Assembly: GCA_016283605.1 (NCBI GenBank)
Contig: JAEENF010000176.1
Span: 1 to 6,646, forward strand
Length of the DNA: 6,646 nucleotides
Reading direction: 5' to 3'
Source of the DNA: Prevotella sp.
Lineage (GTDB): Bacteria; Bacteroidota; Bacteroidia; Bacteroidales; Bacteroidaceae
In this document: positions 5,643 through 6,646 of the stretch, piece after piece
Layout: each line of letters starts with the position of its first letter
How positions within the stretch are numbered: the first letter of the stretch is position 1
Notes under the pieces: model-generated
Databases searched by the model: none
Told to the model about the DNA's origin: nothing
What the model saw: only the letters and a program-made list of their open reading frames with translations
Program-made: the position numbers and the translations under genes

Positions 5643-5674
5643 TTTGTTTTGTCGACGGAAAAGTTGTAACTTTG
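5643..5674 (+). promoter_or_regulatory. Bacteroidota-type promoter of the peroxiredoxin operon
   Basis: TTTG at 5643-5646, a 20-base spacer, then TAACTTTG at 5667-5674: the best promoter match in the window. Transcription is expected to start near 5680, about 14-20 bases before the candidate start codons. Confidence 0.8.
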
Positions 5675-5693
5675 CAGCATTATCTAACAGATC

Positions 5694-6152
5694 ATGACTA
5701 TGAACATTGGAGACAAGGCGCCCGAGATTTTGGGCAAGGATGAACAGGGACGGGACATCCGTCTGAGTGATTATCGTGGACGTAAGTTGGTGTTGTACTT
5801 CTATCCGAAGGACAATACCAGCGGGTGTACGGCTGAGGCTTGCAGTTTGAGAGACCATTACGGCGAGTTGCAAGGTGCGGGCTACGAGGTGGTCGGCGTG
5901 AGCAAGGATTCTGCAGCCTCGCACGTGAAATTCAAGGAGAAGCACGAACTGCCCTTTCCCCTGATTGCGGACGTCGACAAGACCCTGATGGAGGCGATGG
6001 GTGCCTGGGGCGAGAAGGTGATGTATGGCAAGAAGACCCTCGGCACCATCCGCACCACCTTTATCATCGACGAAGACGGCATTATCGAGCAGATCTTTGC
6101 CGGCAAGCAAGTGAAGACCAAGGAGCACGCTGAGCAGATTCTGAACAAATAA
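5694..6152 (+). CDS. bcp: Peroxiredoxin of the BCP/PrxQ type (thioredoxin-dependent thiol peroxidase)
   Basis: The 152-residue cytoplasmic enzyme reduces hydrogen peroxide and organic hydroperoxides, with thioredoxin as usual reductant. The active-site segment is FYPKDNTSGCTAEAC. C45 is the peroxidatic cysteine, with T42 in the family position, and C50, five residues later, is the resolving cysteine typical of the PrxQ subgroup. The conserved arginine is R120 (TIRTTFIID). The usual proline of the TPGC motif is serine here (S44). Other family segments are IGDKAPEILGKDEQG at the N terminus and GVSKDS at 68-73. Length is normal for the family. Two in-frame ATGs lie close together, at 5694 and 5700; the second would give MNIGDKAPE, a common family start, so either is possible. 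A promoter lies just upstream and the next gene follows after 6 bases, which indicates a two-gene operon. Confidence 0.93.
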   Translation: MTMNIGDKAPEILGKDEQGRDIRLSDYRGRKLVLYFYPKDNTSGCTAEACSLRDHYGELQGAGYEVVGVSKDSAASHVKFKEKHELPFPLIADVDKTLMEAMGAWGEKVMYGKKTLGTIRTTFIIDEDGIIEQIFAGKQVKTKEHAEQILNK

Positions 6153-6158
6153 TGCTGT

Positions 6159-6458
6159 ATGGAACAGTTAAAACGCATCAGGCAGATGGAGCTGCGGCTG
6201 GAGAGAACGGCTGCGGCGGTGATGGAACTTTCGGCAGCGCTCGACAGGTATGAGGCCGTACAGGAGGATATCGAGGCCCTCGATAAGTACTATGCCAGTG
6301 AGGAGTGGAAGCAAGATTTTACTGACGATGAGGCAGGGCGATTGCCTGCTGACCTCAAACGTGGCGTGCTTTCCGAGGACGGTATTTGGAATCTGCTATC
6401 CGACATCCGCGACCTAAATAGTAGGATGTCGATTTGTAAGGTACATTTCCAAGAGTAG
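6159..6458 (+). CDS. DUF4298 domain-containing protein
   Basis: This 99-residue soluble protein matches the DUF4298 pattern as I know it. An N-terminal helix is rich in E, R and L (KRIRQMELRLERTAAAV). The segment LDKYYASEEWKQDF follows, and then the hallmark DDEAGRLPADLKRGVLSEDG (57-76) with IWNLL after it. There is no signal peptide or membrane segment; it is probably helical, with coiled-coil-like stretches at 5-45 and 78-92. Function is unknown. It starts 6 bases after the peroxiredoxin stop, so it is very probably co-transcribed with it, although co-occurrence alone does not prove a role in oxidative stress. The end after NSRM (SICKVHFQE) does not look like the family ends I remember, but total length is normal. 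An insertion sequence begins about 40-45 bases after the stop, so the original downstream context is lost. Confidence 0.85.
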   Translation: MEQLKRIRQMELRLERTAAAVMELSAALDRYEAVQEDIEALDKYYASEEWKQDFTDDEAGRLPADLKRGVLSEDGIWNLLSDIRDLNSRMSICKVHFQE

Positions 6459-6541
6459 ATTCATGATGAAAAGTAAACAACAAAATTAATAATTCTGAAA
6501 TAGTGGTGTCCGATAAAATAATGAAACAGAGCCAAACAAAA

Positions 6542-6569
6542 TGGGGACAAACCTTTCGATAAGTCCCCA
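6542..6569. other. Hairpin in the insertion-sequence leader
   Basis: TGGGGAC (6542-6548) and GTCCCCA (6563-6569) form a perfect 7-base-pair stem with a 14-base loop. It precedes the transposase promoter. Hairpins in this place often limit read-through expression of transposase from outside transcription; that role is inferred. No T-run follows. Confidence 0.65.
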
Positions 6570-6577
6570 AAGATTTG

Positions 6578-6585
6578 TAATTTTG
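6578..6585 (+). promoter_or_regulatory. -7 box (TAATTTTG) of the transposase gene
   Basis: TAATTTTG matches TAnnTTTG and lies 27 bases before the ATG at 6613. No clear -33 TTG is seen, so it may be a weak promoter, which would be usual for a transposase. Confidence 0.5.
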
Positions 6586-6612
6586 TATCTGCAACAATCA
6601 AAATTCAAATCT

Positions 6613-6646
6613 ATGGGCAAAGGTACAAATTTCTCCGGACAGCCGG
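6613..6646 (+). CDS. Transposase N terminus, probably IS4 family with DUF4372 domain (partial)
   Basis: Only 11 complete codons are present, MGKGTNFSGQP. This resembles the opening of DUF4372-bearing IS4-family transposases of Bacteroidota, where an N-terminal FSGQP-like segment precedes the DUF4372 region. The upstream hairpin, the promoter-like box and the sharp change of sequence character support an insertion-sequence gene. With so few residues the family assignment rests on recall of a short motif and could be wrong; the catalytic DDE domain would lie beyond the window. Confidence 0.5.
   Translation, partial: MGKGTNFSGQP

Larger units (their letters stand above)
6501..6646 (+). mobile_element. 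Left end of an insertion sequence, probably IS4-like (partial)
   Basis: The segment from about TAGTGGTGTCCG (6501-6512) onward is unlike the preceding gene region and leads through a hairpin and a promoter into the first codons of a transposase-like ORF, as in a complete IS left end. The exact boundary is uncertain because the right end and target duplication are outside the window. Confidence 0.55.

Noticed and set aside
5621..5743. A 40-codon plus-strand frame (starting MEKLPRDICF) that overlaps the peroxiredoxin start
   Set aside because: The best promoter in the window lies inside it and its second half overlaps the start of bcp in another frame. No family resemblance was seen, so it is taken as chance.

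Overview
The window looks like a Bacteroidales chromosome, most likely Prevotella or a close relative. The reasons are several promoters of the Bacteroidota type (TAnnTTTG -7 box, no sigma70 -35/-10 pair), almost no Shine-Dalgarno sequences, a fumarate reductase pair of Bacteroidetes type, and protein families such as DUF4298 that are common there. Genus is inferred from style, not from a marker gene.

Layout. Bases 1-1134 are the end of the fumarate reductase / succinate dehydrogenase operon: the 3' end of frdA, a 71-residue AT-rich membrane protein gene wedged between the two catalytic subunits, and complete frdB, closed by a strong intrinsic terminator (1158-1192). After a repeat-bearing 200-base gap, a Bacteroidota promoter drives a membrane-anchored AraC-type regulator (1336-2016). 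On the minus strand a two-gene unit follows: an SDF-family (dicarboxylate/amino acid:cation) symporter (4190-3039) whose stop overlaps the start of an EamA-family exporter-like protein (3042-2107). Head to head with it on the plus strand is a second, distinct EamA-family transporter (4338-5270), preceded by a promoter, a tandem heptamer repeat and a 12-codon leader ORF that overlaps its start by ATGA.

Bases 5271-5693 hold no convincing gene but are rich in structure: a 188-base AT-rich element bounded by exact 10-base inverted repeats and containing octamer arrays in opposite orientation, then three direct repeats of a GGAGTA core at an exact 21-base period, then a good TTTG-N20-TAnnTTTG promoter. 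That promoter serves a two-gene operon of a PrxQ/BCP thiol peroxidase (5694-6152) and a DUF4298 protein (6159-6458). The window ends in the left end of an insertion sequence, probably IS4-like with a DUF4372-type transposase, with a protective hairpin and its own promoter.

Functionally this is mostly ordinary chromosome: anaerobic respiration/succinate formation, small-molecule transport and peroxide defence. I do not see a defence island or a clearly new multi-gene system. The points most worth following up are the small membrane protein inside the frdAB operon, the leader ORF before the second EamA gene, the 21-base-period repeats upstream of the peroxiredoxin promoter, and the symporter whose substrate-binding arginine is replaced.
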